This document shows, piece after piece, positions 11,600-21,797 of a DNA stretch of 64,000 bases; positions within the stretch are counted from its first letter, which is position 1, and each line of letters opens with the position of its first letter. The notes below the pieces were generated by a model, which was not told where the DNA came from, did no database searches, and worked only from the letters and a program-made list of their open reading frames with translations. This DNA comes from Excoecaria cochinchinensis (taxonomy: Eukaryota > Streptophyta > Magnoliopsida > Malpighiales > Euphorbiaceae), in contig CANTUQ010000083.1 of NCBI GenBank assembly GCA_947683425.1, forward strand, positions 1 through 64,000, read 5' to 3'. The position numbers and the translations under genes were made by a program.

Positions 11600-12840
11600 A
11601 GTGGATTTGGAGGCGACGGCCGGTTTGGTCGTAACACGCCGCGGGATCGATGCCCTCTGGGATTGCTTTTGGGTCTTATGCCTTTGGGGGATTATGAGGT
11701 TCTCCTCTGGTACTTATAGTCATTTTTTTTGAAGGTAGTGCGTCCGTCGTGGATTTTCACACTAGCTTTTCTTAGCGGAAAATGCGTCCTTGTCGGATTT
11801 TCACATAACCCTGTGCCTTATTTTTTGCCTGGAATAGACCCAACCCAATCCAGCGGCTTTTATATATTTTATTTTTTGTATGGAAGACTGCCTGTTCCCA
11901 GGTTTTCACCCTGCCCTTTGGCCTAACTTTTGCTTAGAGTACCAATTACGGTTTTCATCTCTAACGGCCTCCTTTTTTTTTGTATAGTGGTGCTGAAGTC
12001 GTTACCAAAGATCTTTCGGATATAGTCGGTGTGCACTTACGTCTCAGATTGTGATTACATAAACTTGATCCCCATGATGAAGGTGCCCTAGAATTTGATA
12101 GCGGGATAAGCCTGGTTGATGCGCTCGAGTGGGTGCCCCTAGACACGGCTGCTTATAAAGATCATTGTATTGTAGGTCAAAGATTATGCCTTCGTTTCCA
12201 CTTATAAAGATCATTGTATTACAGGTCAAAGATTACGCCTTCATTTCCACTACTACGCATAACCAGTGAGTGTTAAATTCCATAATTGATAACAGGGCCC
12301 ATCGGCTTAGGCATCTAGCCGGCAAGAGCAAAGTGAAGTATAGCCATTTAGATTTCACACATTTAACAATGAACGGCATCCTTCTTTTTATAAAAGAACT
12401 AGAAAATGATGATTGTATGAGTTAAACTGCTTTTGTTTTACGTATTTACAAAAATTATTATGTTTCAGTATGATTTCTCCATACATAATCACCATTTAAC
12501 ACAGATTCAGAATGCAAAATTACATTTAATCTCAAAATGGATCTTGAAAGCATCAGACTCCTGTTTTCAATCAGCCCTCTCGAGTTTTCTTGATTGGATA
12601 TTTTCTCTCGAGCCTCTAATTTTTGACCAAAGTGCCTTTTTTCGGTTTTCACTCTGACGAGGCGCCCAATTTTAGCGAGGTCGCCTTTTTTCGATTTTCG
12701 GCCCGCGGGGCATTTATTCTCTTCTTTTGATCTTTAGCCTTTAGCCATGGAGCCTCTTGGATCTGTTGATGTCGGTCTGGCTCTTTAAACTTGCTTCCCT
12801 CACTGTCTATCGGGATGCTGCTTCCTTGGGTCTTCATATG
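11600..12840 (-). other. Tat B 3' UTR with degenerate repeats
   Basis: On the minus strand this is homologous to 57590-58320 of element A, for example the GGGTTGGGTC block at about 11837-11848. It holds several loosely repeated GTGAAAACC / GGCATCCT / CAAAAATTAGGC blocks. No convincing coding sequence. Confidence 0.6.
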
Positions 12841-13499
12841 CTGGTCTGAATTTACCCCGCCAGTCTGGAATACCCGAAGCTATTTGCCCGAAGACCCAAT
12901 CTTATTCTTCCAGCGGGCGCTTTCTAACTTTCCTCCCAAATGATCGGATAAGGTGTTTTCTGATAGGTCTGGTAGCAATCCCGAAGCCAATTTCAACTTG
13001 ACATGTTCAGTTGCTGTAGTTATTGCTTCCATGACTACCCCATAAGGATTTGACGTGATTCAACGGGCAGTAATGTTTTTGCCTCGTGACTCTCGTAAGG
13101 GTTCTAATTGCAGATCCCAGAATGGGTCTACTCCATAACCTTCTTGTCATTTGGCATCTCAGCTGTATGTCATTAGTTCATCTCTCGTACAACACACCCT
13201 TTATACTTACGGGCTGGGTGAATGGCTCATGGATTAGTCTTCAGGTCTTTTCAGTGGCAGGCATGAGCAGTAACCGCACAAGAATATCCCTCGCATTGCG
13301 CATCCTCTATATTAATGAACCGATTGGGTGGCTTGTGGTTCAGTCTTTAGGTCCTTTTCAGTGGCAAAACGCAGATAGTGTAGACTAACGGGACTTGAGC
13401 AAAACTTGCCCCCAAATAGCATTCCCTTGCCCCCCTGATCAATTCTGTCTTTCTTCTCTCTTTTCTTTTTTTTTTCATTTAAATTATTATTATTTTTTT

Positions 13500-13532
<33 letters not shown>

Positions 13533-13740
13533 TTTTGCTCCCCAATTTTCTTTTAGCAAGCTTCGCTCGAATCCTAAAGTTTACACATATGCGTGTTTTT
13601 CTTTTTAACCATTGGGACCATCGTTGTTCAATCTAGTTGGGTGTTGTATTTCAGTAAGGACTTTGGTTCTGGTTTTGCTTGCGGGTTCCCCTTTCAACCA
13701 TTTCTGTTTATTTCAGCTCGAGTCTTTTGAGCTTCTGTGT
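12841..13740 (-). other. Unassigned internal region of Tat B
   Basis: This stretch replaces the protease-RT-integrase region of element A. It includes a T-rich and (GTTTT)n tract at 13441-13545. A 100-codon plus-strand open frame (13086-13388) has no recognisable domain and runs against the element. Nothing further can be supported. Confidence 0.4.
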
Positions 13741-13744
13741 CTCC

Positions 13745-14036
13745 TATCTATGATTAGGATACGTTTGGCATAGCATGCTCGGCGGCTTCATGATCATTTT
13801 CTGGCATGTCTTCGTTGGTCCAGGCAAAGACTTTTATTTCATTTCATTTTTTTATTTCTCTCTTTTACTCTCTCTTCAAGAGTCATAACAGATGCTATCA
13901 AGATTTTCTTCGGGTTCCCCAAAGTTCTGAGATTAGATGAAATGGCATCATTTGAATCATTATTAAATGTGAATGTGTCATGATTATGCATAGTGAAATC
14001 ACAAGAAAAGATCACAGGTAAACGGAAACCATTCAT
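13745..14036 (-). pseudogene. pol N-terminal remnant of Tat B
   Basis: The minus-strand peptide around NLRTLGNPKKILIAS and KVFAWTNEDM matches the segment just before the RT domain in element A (FNLGTLENPKEILIAL and KVFAWTYEDM near 54349-54480). Stops follow and no RT motif is found. Element C breaks at a similar point (about 43520-43760), which suggests a shared internal deletion. Confidence 0.6.
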
Positions 14037-14194
14037 TTCATTCCATAAAAACTAGGATTAAAAATGTCATTGTCAAATAGTTCAGGAATAAAAAGAGAAC
14101 ATCTAAATAGCTATTTCCTTTCTGCTCCCACCGACATAAATGTCGTGGCCAATAGTTCATTGTCTTCCTCGGGAATCATCTTCTTTTCTTACTT

Positions 14195-14800
14195 AGGCTC
14201 TTAATTTATCTCATTCTTCATCTTTCGCCTTTCTGGGTCGGAGATCTGTTTAGAATCTATCAAATCTTGGATGGCATGTCTCAAGGTCTTGTAATTGTCT
14301 GTGGTATGACCGGTGTGCTGATGGAAGGCACAATACTGATTTGCCTTGTGGTTGGACCGTCCTTGGCTTCTAGAGGGGTTGGCAGGTAGTGGCTGTAATT
14401 TACCTTCCTTCATCAACCTCTTAAGAATCCAAGATAAGGATCTGCCCAAATTAGAAAAGTGCCTTTGATTCATTTTCATGGCTGGTGCTTCCGTCATCTC
14501 AACATCCCCTTATCTAACTATTGGATTGAATGGCTCTTTACCTCTGGCCTCAAAAGGGGATGGAAGCACTGCAATCATCATTGTACGAGTCCTCCAGTCA
14601 GTGGTCAGCTCAACTCAGTTAGGAGCAATCGCCATAAGCTGGGCTTGAAAAATAAGTGCCATGGCATCCATTCTCTCTTTAAACATGGATAATAAGTTCT
14701 TTTTAAGCTCTTCGAATCTCTCATCTATCTCTCGGGCAATTAGGGCTCGGTCTCTTCAGTTAATTGCGAAGAATTGGCCACTTTCAATGTTTAATCAGAC
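14195..14800 (-). pseudogene. second gag region of Tat B (C-type)
   Basis: A minus-strand reading opens around VANSSQLTEETE, continues to MDAMALIFQAQL and ends with QRHFSNLGRSLSW and YCAFHQHTGH near 14336-14296. It matches element C gag (44050-44910) better than the upstream gag. The zinc-knuckle-like module C-x2-H-x4-H-x4-C has lost its last Cys (Tyr at that site). Frameshifts and stops separate the parts. It follows the first gag in the same element, making B a gag-gag mosaic. Confidence 0.6.
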
Positions 14801-14869
14801 CCTCCTTATTTTCCTTCCTCCTCTTCCTCCCCACTCTCGCTAGTGGACCGATGATCTATCACCGCTACA

Positions 14870-16328
14870 GGAATCCCCCCTCCATTTGTCTCAGGGAAAG
14901 TGATAGCGATATAGTCATTACCGTACAAGTTCTACAAGACATACCATTCAAGCAGACTTGACCCAATCATTAAGACAGGTGGTGGCACAGCATTATAGTC
15001 GGATTTTTTCTTGCTCTCTCTCCGTTCGGGATCAGTGATCTGCTTACTATCGATCAGATCCTGAATCTGGTGCCTCAGCCTCACACAATTATCTGTCAAA
15101 TCCCAGTATGTTGGTGAAAATCACAATATTCATTCTCTTTATGCCTCGGCTGTCCCTGGTTTCTTGCTGGCCTAGGTGGTAGGGGTTGTAGCTTCTCCTC
15201 TTTCATCAATCTTTTTAATATCCATGATAAAGGCCGACCCAAATTTGAAAAGTGTCTCTGACTTGCACCTGTTGCTGATACTTCAGCCGTCCTCCCACTT
15301 CCATTACCACTGCTCGAACTTGATGACTTATTTGCCCCCTGATTAGCATAACCCCTATTGGCATAAGCCTCACTGCTCGCCTTTCCCGCGAGGTACTCTC
15401 CCTCAGCCTCTATAGCGATGTCTTTTAAAGACTCCCAGTCTCTTAACCCCTTCATTTTTAGTCCATCTCTCAAATATGGGCTAGCATTCCGAATGAATAG
15501 TCAAATTTGGTCTGGGGTATCAGGTTTGTATTTCATTTCCATGACTCTATTCCTCCACCGAGTCAGATACTCGTGGAAAGACCCCCCTGCCTTTTGCTGC
15601 AACAATTCCAGATCCTTCAAAGTTACCTCCATCCTTGTACTGCAGTCGTACTGTCTGAGAAATTCTTCTGTCAGTAACTCCCAGTCCTCCTTTATCCTTC
15701 GGTCCAACCAATGATACCAATCCACTGCTGGGCCAGTTAAACTCAGACAAAAGTACTCGACCTTTTACCTCTTCGTTAGGGTAGTACCCTTCATCACTAG
15801 TGAGTACTGCTTTATGTGCGCAGCGGGGTCGGAAGTGCTGTCGAACTTAGCAATGTCGGGCATCTTAAAATTTTACGGGACCAGATCATCACTGTCTAGC
15901 TCTCTATCCTCGGGGTTCATTCCTTCCCCTACCTTCAACATCTTCGACATGGCTTCAAATCTTTCTTCCATCTTCTTCCACATCGCCTCCTCTAGCCTGG
16001 GCGACTTCCCTTTCACTACCACTAGCTCTTCTGGCTCCTCCCACATATCAATTTCAGACTTAGGGCCTTCCCTACGCTCAGCAGGCACCGATACCCTTGG
16101 CTCAACTACAGTCGGCTCAGCGGCCGCCGGGGGATCTTCTCTAAACACTCCTTGTTCCTCTTGCTCCCTAATCGGGGCAGCAGTCTGTTGTCCAGCAGGT
16201 GGTTCTAATGTGGTGGCAAGGTTGCCCATCATTGCCATCATTGTGGCTTCAAACTCCTCCAACCTTTTCCCCACTTCTTCGGCGATCATCGCCCTAGTTG
16301 CATCTGAACCACTTGATGGATCCAACAT
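14870..16328 (-). pseudogene. first gag region of Tat B (A-type)
   Basis: The probable start is the ATG at 16328. The reading passes ATRAMIAEEVGKRLEEFEA, a capsid-type domain (DWYHWLDRRIKEDWELLTEE to EYLTRWRNRVMEM, about 15730-15540) and LSWILKRLMKEEKLQPLPP, ending in a YCDFHQHTG knuckle near 15115. In-frame stops occur after DDLVP, after LTKR and at DQI*LF; the last is one transition from the sense codon found in element A. Gag would form the particle and bind element RNA; this copy cannot. The Tekay insertion lies 217 bp upstream of the start. Confidence 0.75.
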
Positions 16329-16539
16329 TCTTGTCTCTATTGATGAGTCTGAACTCTGATCTGACACTAGCTCTGGGGAAATCTTCCCCAACCGACCGTC
16401 AGGACCTCTAAACCACCTGAACGAATCTATGATGGCTGCAAGACACACCTTTGTTAGGATAATGCATGATTGAGATGCAATGCATGGCCTTGCTGGTGCA
16501 GCATAGACAAACACATGTAAGCAGATCGATCCTTCCAAC

Positions 16540-16544
16540 CTTAT
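16540..16544. repeat. Target site duplication CTTAT (left)
   Basis: CTTAT immediately precedes the 5' LTR and is repeated at 26177-26181 after the 3' LTR, the 5-bp duplication expected of gypsy integrase. Confidence 0.95.
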
Positions 16545-17524
16545 TGTCATGGCCGGAATTGTACCCTAGTCGTATTTGGTCTAATTGGGGTGAAAGTGTA
16601 ATTGAAGTGTAGGATTGGACTTAATTGAAGAAAGAGGAATTGTTTAGTGGCTAATGAGTAATTGAGTCACATTAAGCTAATGGTTGATTAGTTGTTTAAT
16701 GATGCTTTAATTAGGAATATAATAATGTAAGAAATTGGATAGTGGAGGCAGATTTTGGTGAGTGGTTTCCGTGTGGCTTAGTGAGGGTGTGCCACCTACA
16801 CCTTTGCATGCAAGAGTGGGTTAAGGGAAGAGAAGGGTTTCATTTGGGTAACCTAGTAATTTCTGTGTTATTCTCTTTTCTTCTTACGTGAGAGTGAGTG
16901 CTAAGGAAGAGTAAGCATATTGATGTTTAGTTGCTCATGAATTAAGGGTTAAACCTAAGAGGTAAGTGGTTAAGTGTGCTTATTCTCATCTTCTACTCTT
17001 CTTCTTGGTTTTGATTTGGTTTGGAGTGAGGATTGTTGGATTGTGTTCAATTCTGGAATTTGTGTTGGTTTTGCTAGCTGAAGCAGTGAAAAGAGATAAG
17101 GGAAAAGCTGTAATTGGAGAACCGAGCGTCCGTCGTAATTAGGAGCTAAGGCGACGAGGTTTGGGAACAAACCCTAATTGTGTGATTATGTGATTAGTGT
17201 TGGTTAAATAGAGTTTTGAACTTAATTGCAAGATATGTGAAATTGAAGTTTGAGCATGAATTATGTAATGCTAAATTGTATGATTATAGTAGCAATATGA
17301 TTGTGATAAAGTGCTTGAGAATGATTATGATTTGTGCTATTATTGAATGCCAAACAAGAAGGGAAAATCAGGTATGTGCTATTGATTGTGTGGTTGTTGT
17401 ATTGAGTTGATTGCCAAACAAATAAGAAGGAGATTTGAAGTCTAGGCGTAAAAGGAGAATTGGACTGAAAAAGCACAGCCGTGCTAGTGATAAACACATT
17501 TGTGTTTTTGGTATTTTTGCATAG

Positions 17525-17850
17525 GTCACGGTGACAATGAAATTGATTGTGACCGTGACATATGCTGAGTTCAATTCTGCCTAGAGGAATTTGGTATGTC
17601 ACGGTGACAATGGAATTCATTGTGACCGTGACCTACCCAGGAAGGCATTCTGTTTTGCAAATGAGAATATGTCACGGTGGCAATGGAATTCATTGTGACC
17701 GTGACATACCCTCAGGTTGCATTCTGATGAGAGTTGGGAACACATCACAGTGACAATGAAATTGATTGTGACCGTGACATGCCCCCAGTTTACATTCTGT
17801 TTTGGACTTCAATATGTCACGGTGACAATGAAATTCATTGTGACCGTGAC
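17525..17850 (+). repeat. Five 35-bp palindromes in a 73-bp tandem repeat (5' LTR)
   Basis: Palindromes occur at 17525-17559, 17598-17632, 17671-17705, 17744-17778 and 17816-17850. Each has arms GTCACGGTGACAATG and CATTGTGACCGTGAC (one mismatched pair) around an AATT core. The 37-38 bp between them share a CATTCTG-like core, so the real unit is 73 bp. Confidence 0.95.
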
Positions 17851-18152
17851 CCACCCTGTTTTGGCAATATGATCCTAAAGTGTTTGGCCATTTAAATGGT
17901 AAGGCTTTGAGCTGAAATGAAGGACAACATGAGTAAGTATTGTATGTGTGTTAAGTGATCTACAAATGCATACAAACATGGTGATTTCTGAATATGATCA
18001 GTTATGTGAATATTATACGAGAAGATTGAATTTGAAAGCATACTGAATATGCAAGTGAAATGTTAGCTATGTGCTAATGCAAATGTATAAAGTGAAAAGT
18101 GAATTGAATAATTTGTTAATAACTTAAGCCTGCGAGTCAAGTAGTGGATAGT

Positions 18153-18330
18153 TAGGCATGCCTATAGGGTTCAGTGCTGCAGCCCCATGCGTTAAATGTG
18201 TCTGATTCCATGGGAATCAGAATGCGAATATCCTTGCTGGATTCAGTTAATTGTGGAATGATGAAAAGTACCAGAAGGTACTAATGTGTAAAAGTGATCT
18301 CGATGAGATTCTGGGTACCTAGGAGGTACC
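18153..18330 (+). promoter_or_regulatory. Hairpin chain of Tekay 5' LTR
   Basis: In order: TAGGCATGCCTA (18153-18164), GCTGCAGC (18176-18183), CTGATTCCATGGGAATCAG (18202-18220), AGTACCAGAAGGTACT (18267-18282), ATCTCGATGAGAT (18297-18309) and GGTACCTAGGAGGTACC (18314-18330). Element 1 and the solo LTR at 38023 have the same first two palindromes followed by different but paired stems. Confidence 0.65.
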
Positions 18331-18575
18331 GATGCGATACCCGTTATCCGCGTCATTGAATTGCAGGCTAACTGATTAATTAAATAATAAATAGAAGTGA
18401 CTGTGATACAAGAAAGTATGTGGTATGGATATGTAAATAAGTGATTGATGCTTTATGATTGAATATAGTAATGGATAAAACTATGCTTGAAATGGTACGT
18501 GCTTTAATAATGAATGTTCTGGCATGTCTACTAGCATGTAATGTATGATGTTTCTGATGTGTGCTAATTAATTGC

Positions 18576-18635
18576 TATATATATGAGTTCCCCACTAAGC
18601 GTTATCGCTTAGCATGGATTTACTCTAATCCGTGC
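18576..18635 (+). promoter_or_regulatory. TATA-like box and double hairpin near presumed transcription start
   Basis: TATATATAT (18576-18584) precedes a perfect stem CTAAGCG-TTAT-CGCTTAG (18595-18612) and a second stem GCATGGATT/AATCCGTGC ending near 18635. A start 25-30 bp after the TATA box would fall within the first hairpin, placing it at the beginning of R. Start-site placement is inference. Confidence 0.55.
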
Positions 18636-19008
18636 AGGTACGGACGAGAGGTGACCGAAGGACGTCCCCCGCATTTTGGTACGGTCAACAATAGGAAGTG
18701 TATAGTGTAGGTTTGGGGGTTGTTATTTGGAACTTTTGTATAAGTTTTATATGGTTAATATGTATTTTGAATATGTAATGGCATGTAATAATGTAGTAAT
18801 CATGGATGTAACCTCCCACATGTATGTATGTCATATGAATAGCTAAGGCGTGTGAATAATAGTAGTTGGCATGTGATGCATGAACTAAGATAGTGTGTGA
18901 TGAAATTTTATTATTCAGTTTCCGCATGTGTCCTGTGTGTGTGTGCGACCTTCTCTAACTAAGATTAGCTGAGCTAGTCTATCGTTAGGGAACGGGCGTC
19001 ACAAGTTG

Positions 19009-19020
19009 TGGTATCAGAGC
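19009..19020 (+). other. Primer binding site of Tekay element
   Basis: TGGTATCAGAGC lies 5 bp after the 5' LTR and is complementary to the 3' end of initiator tRNA-Met. Confidence 0.95.
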
Positions 19021-19445
19021 CTAGGTTGAGTCTTTTCTGGGAATTGGGTAGATAAGATGTGCATAGTTGTTGACCTAATGCTGAAGTCCTTGTTAATTTG
19101 TGTAGTAAGATGGATTCTGGAAGGCATACTGGAGAGGAATCTGCTGAAAGTGTGAATCCTCGTGAAGCTGAGGTGACAGGATCTGGGCAGTCTGGATCGG
19201 TTGGCTATAGGAATGAGATTCCATTTGGGCCTATGGAAGCCATGATGAAAATGACACAAGATATGGCGAGAGTGATGGAACGTATGATGGCACCAAGAGC
19301 CCCAATATAATCTTTGAGGAAGCATGGTTTGGAGGAATTTCATGGAACAAGGTTAGATGAGTCAGAAAAAGCAGAGTACTGGATTGAGAAGGTGGAAAGG
19401 ATTCTTAAGGAGATATGATGTCCTCCAGATCAGTGGGTTGAATGT

Positions 19446-21794
19446 GTGGAGTCTTTACTCCAAGGCCCTGCATATGATTGGTGGAAGCTGGTTCTGCAGA
19501 ATCCGATGCTTCCTGAACCTTTAAATTGGGAGTTCTTCGAAAGGGAATTCAAGAACAAGTATATTACTAAAGCACATCGAGAGGCAAATTGGAAGAAGTT
19601 CTTGAGTTTGAGGCAGAGGACTATGACAGTGGCGGAGTATGAAGTGGAATTCTGTCGCTTAAGCAAATATGCGCCGAAAGGTGTGTTGACTGATGTGTTG
19701 CGATGTCAACAGTTTGAGGATGGATTGATTGAGGAAATTAAAGCTTTGCTGATTTCTCTAACAACAGAGCAGAATATAAGTTACTATCGAATTGTTCAAG
19801 CAGCTTTGAGAGCTGAAAGGACTCTAGGAGCTCAAAGGGAATGGAGACAAAGGAAGAATGCAAATAGAGGTGGTTCCGAAACGGGGAAAAGACCAAGAGA
19901 TTCTCATGTGACACCACTTGCTGAGTCAGGGTTCAGTTCTGCAGCGAGAGGTAAAAAGCAAGGCGCTTCTTCAGCATCTGGTTCTGGAAGAGGAACATCT
20001 GGTAGTAGAAGTGAGGTTCAGGAGTGTCCTCATTGTGGTAAGTGGCATAGAGGAGAATGCTGGAGAGTGTCGGGAGCTTGTTATAGATGTGGGAACAATG
20101 AGCATTTCATTGCTAATTGCCCGAATACTTATGAGATGTCAGGAAATCAACAAGAGCAGAGTAGGGGTGGTTCAAACTTGCCTTCTACGAATAGAGGAAG
20201 AGGAAGAGGACGTGGCAGAGGTAGTCAGTCCAGAGGTGCAGTCGATTCTGAGATTGTGGATAGACCTGATGCAGCGTCAGTGCGGGCTTATGCTATGAAG
20301 GCACGAGAGGATCAGGATGCGCCTGAGATGATAGCAGGTACTATTCTACTTTGTGGTGTGGAAATGTTTGCACTTATTGATCCTGGTTCAACTCACTCAT
20401 ATGTATGTGATAAAAAGATATGTGAAAAGATGCCTAAAGTGGAATGTTTAAAATATGATATTTGTGTGTCTAGCCCTTTGGGAGGTAGTGTTAATGTGAA
20501 CAGAGTATATAGAAACTGTGCATTAGAAGTTCAAGGTATAATGTTTCCAGCGGATTTGATTGAGCTACCGTTCGATGAGTTTGATTTGATTCTGGGTATG
20601 GATTGGTTAACTAAGTATGATGCGGATGTTAAGTGTAAGAAGAAAATGGTTATACTCTCTGATGGTAAGGGGAACAGAGCGACAGTGAGAGGAGTGTGCA
20701 CTAATCCTCTTGTGAATGTGATATCTGCTATGCAAGCCTGTCGGTGTATGAGAAAAGGATGTGAAGCTTATTTGGCCCTGGTATTAGATAGTAAGAGAGA
20801 ACAGGTAAAGATGCAAGAGATACCAATAGTCAGAGAGTTTCCTGACGTGTTTCCTGAAGAATTGAGCGGTGTACCACCAATAAGAGAAGTTGAGTTATCA
20901 ATTGACGTGGTACCAGGAACTGTACCGGTATCGAAGGCACCGTATAGAATGGCTCCAACTGAGTTGAAGGAATTGAAGGAGCAGTTGCAAGAATTACTGA
21001 ACAGGGGTTTTATTAGACCTAGTGTTTCCCCTTGGGGAGCACCAGTGTTATTTGTTAAAAAGAAAGATGGTACAATGAGAATGTGTATCGATTATCGACA
21101 GTTGAATAAAGTGACAGTAAAGAATCGATATCCTTTACCACGGATTGAAGACTTGTTTGATCAGTTAAGGGGAGCCGGTGTATTCTCAAAGATTGACTTG
21201 CGTTCAGGGTATTATCAGTTGCAAGTGAAGAAGGAAGATGTACCTAAGACTGCGTTTAGAACTCGTTATGGGCATTATGAATTTCTAGTAATGCCATTCG
21301 GGTTAACCAATGCGCCAGCTGCATTCATGGATTTAATGAATCGGGTGTTCAGACCGTACTTGGATCAGTTTGTGGTTGTGTTCATAGACGATATTTTGGT
21401 ATATTCAAGAGATGAAAAGGAACATGAACAACATTTGAGAGTTGTACTTCGGACTTTGCAAGAACATCAGCTGTATGCCAAACTCAGTAAGTGTGAGTTC
21501 TGGCTCAAAGAGGTATCATTTCTGGGTCATGTGATCTCATCTGAAGGAGTTAAAGTGGATCCAACTAAGATAGAAGCAATTGTGAATTGGAAACCGCCTA
21601 AGAATGTGTTAGAGATTCGCAGTTTCTTAGGGTTGGCTGGATACTACAGAAGGTTTGTGAAAGGATTTTCAGTAATAGCTTCACCGTTGACAAGATTGTT
21701 ACGTAAAGGAGTGAAATATGAGTGGTCTGAAAGATGTCAAGCAAGTTTCGATCGGTTGAGGAAGATGTTAGTAGAAGCACCGATTCTTACATAG
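19446..21794 (+). CDS. gag (C-terminal) - protease - reverse transcriptase open segment
   Basis: This open segment of 782 codons starts mid-gag at GPAYDWWKLV, typical of the gypsy gag capsid domain. Zinc knuckles follow: CPHCGKWHRGEC (CX2CX3HX3C) and CYRCGNNEHFIANC (CX2CX4HX4C) at about residues 195-225. A basic Arg/Gly-rich linker precedes a protease with LIDPGSTHSYVC near residue 310 (DPG where DSG or DTG is usual). RT has the VFIDDILVYS active site near residue 645 and the downstream FLGLAGYYRRFVKGF motif. The Met at 19446 is an internal codon, not a native start. The segment stops at TAG just before RNase H. Confidence 0.9.
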   Translation: MESLLQGPAYDWWKLVLQNPMLPEPLNWEFFEREFKNKYITKAHREANWKKFLSLRQRTMTVAEYEVEFCRLSKYAPKGVLTDVLRCQQFEDGLIEEIKALLISLTTEQNISYYRIVQAALRAERTLGAQREWRQRKNANRGGSETGKRPRDSHVTPLAESGFSSAARGKKQGASSASGSGRGTSGSRSEVQECPHCGKWHRGECWRVSGACYRCGNNEHFIANCPNTYEMSGNQQEQSRGGSNLPSTNRGRGRGRGRGSQSRGAVDSEIVDRPDAASVRAYAMKAREDQDAPEMIAGTILLCGVEMFALIDPGSTHSYVCDKKICEKMPKVECLKYDICVSSPLGGSVNVNRVYRNCALEVQGIMFPADLIELPFDEFDLILGMDWLTKYDADVKCKKKMVILSDGKGNRATVRGVCTNPLVNVISAMQACRCMRKGCEAYLALVLDSKREQVKMQEIPIVREFPDVFPEELSGVPPIREVELSIDVVPGTVPVSKAPYRMAPTELKELKEQLQELLNRGFIRPSVSPWGAPVLFVKKKDGTMRMCIDYRQLNKVTVKNRYPLPRIEDLFDQLRGAGVFSKIDLRSGYYQLQVKKEDVPKTAFRTRYGHYEFLVMPFGLTNAPAAFMDLMNRVFRPYLDQFVVVFIDDILVYSRDEKEHEQHLRVVLRTLQEHQLYAKLSKCEFWLKEVSFLGHVISSEGVKVDPTKIEAIVNWKPPKNVLEIRSFLGLAGYYRRFVKGFSVIASPLTRLLRKGVKYEWSERCQASFDRLRKMLVEAPILT

Positions 21795-21797
21795 CCT

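Larger units (their letters stand above)
7955..16544 (-). mobile_element. Tat-lineage element B, left part
   Basis: This holds the 3' LTR remainder (7955-10515), purine-tract hairpin, tandem array, 3' UTR, pol remnant and two gag-like pseudogenes, all on the minus strand. It continues at 26177 after the Tekay insertion. The LTRs match 26859-29495. The protease to integrase region is missing, so the element is non-autonomous. Homology to element A (48460-61212) assigns it to the Tat lineage. Confidence 0.85.
16545..19003 (+). repeat. 5' LTR of Tekay element
   Basis: It starts TGTCATGGCC and ends GGCGTCACA. It holds five 73-bp palindrome units (17525-17850), the hairpin chain (18153-18330), a TATA-like TATATATAT (18576-18584) and the double hairpin (18595-18635). 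The identical-length partner is at 23718-26176. Confidence 0.97.

Noticed and set aside
17525..17850. CRISPR-like pattern: 35-bp repeats with 37-38 bp spacers
   Set aside because: The spacers are homologous to each other, the array is duplicated in the second LTR, and the context is a plant retrotransposon.
19009..19020. Possible tRNA gene at the TGGTATCAGAGC sites
   Set aside because: Only a short primer complement is present; no cloverleaf can be formed. The same applies to 3832-3843.
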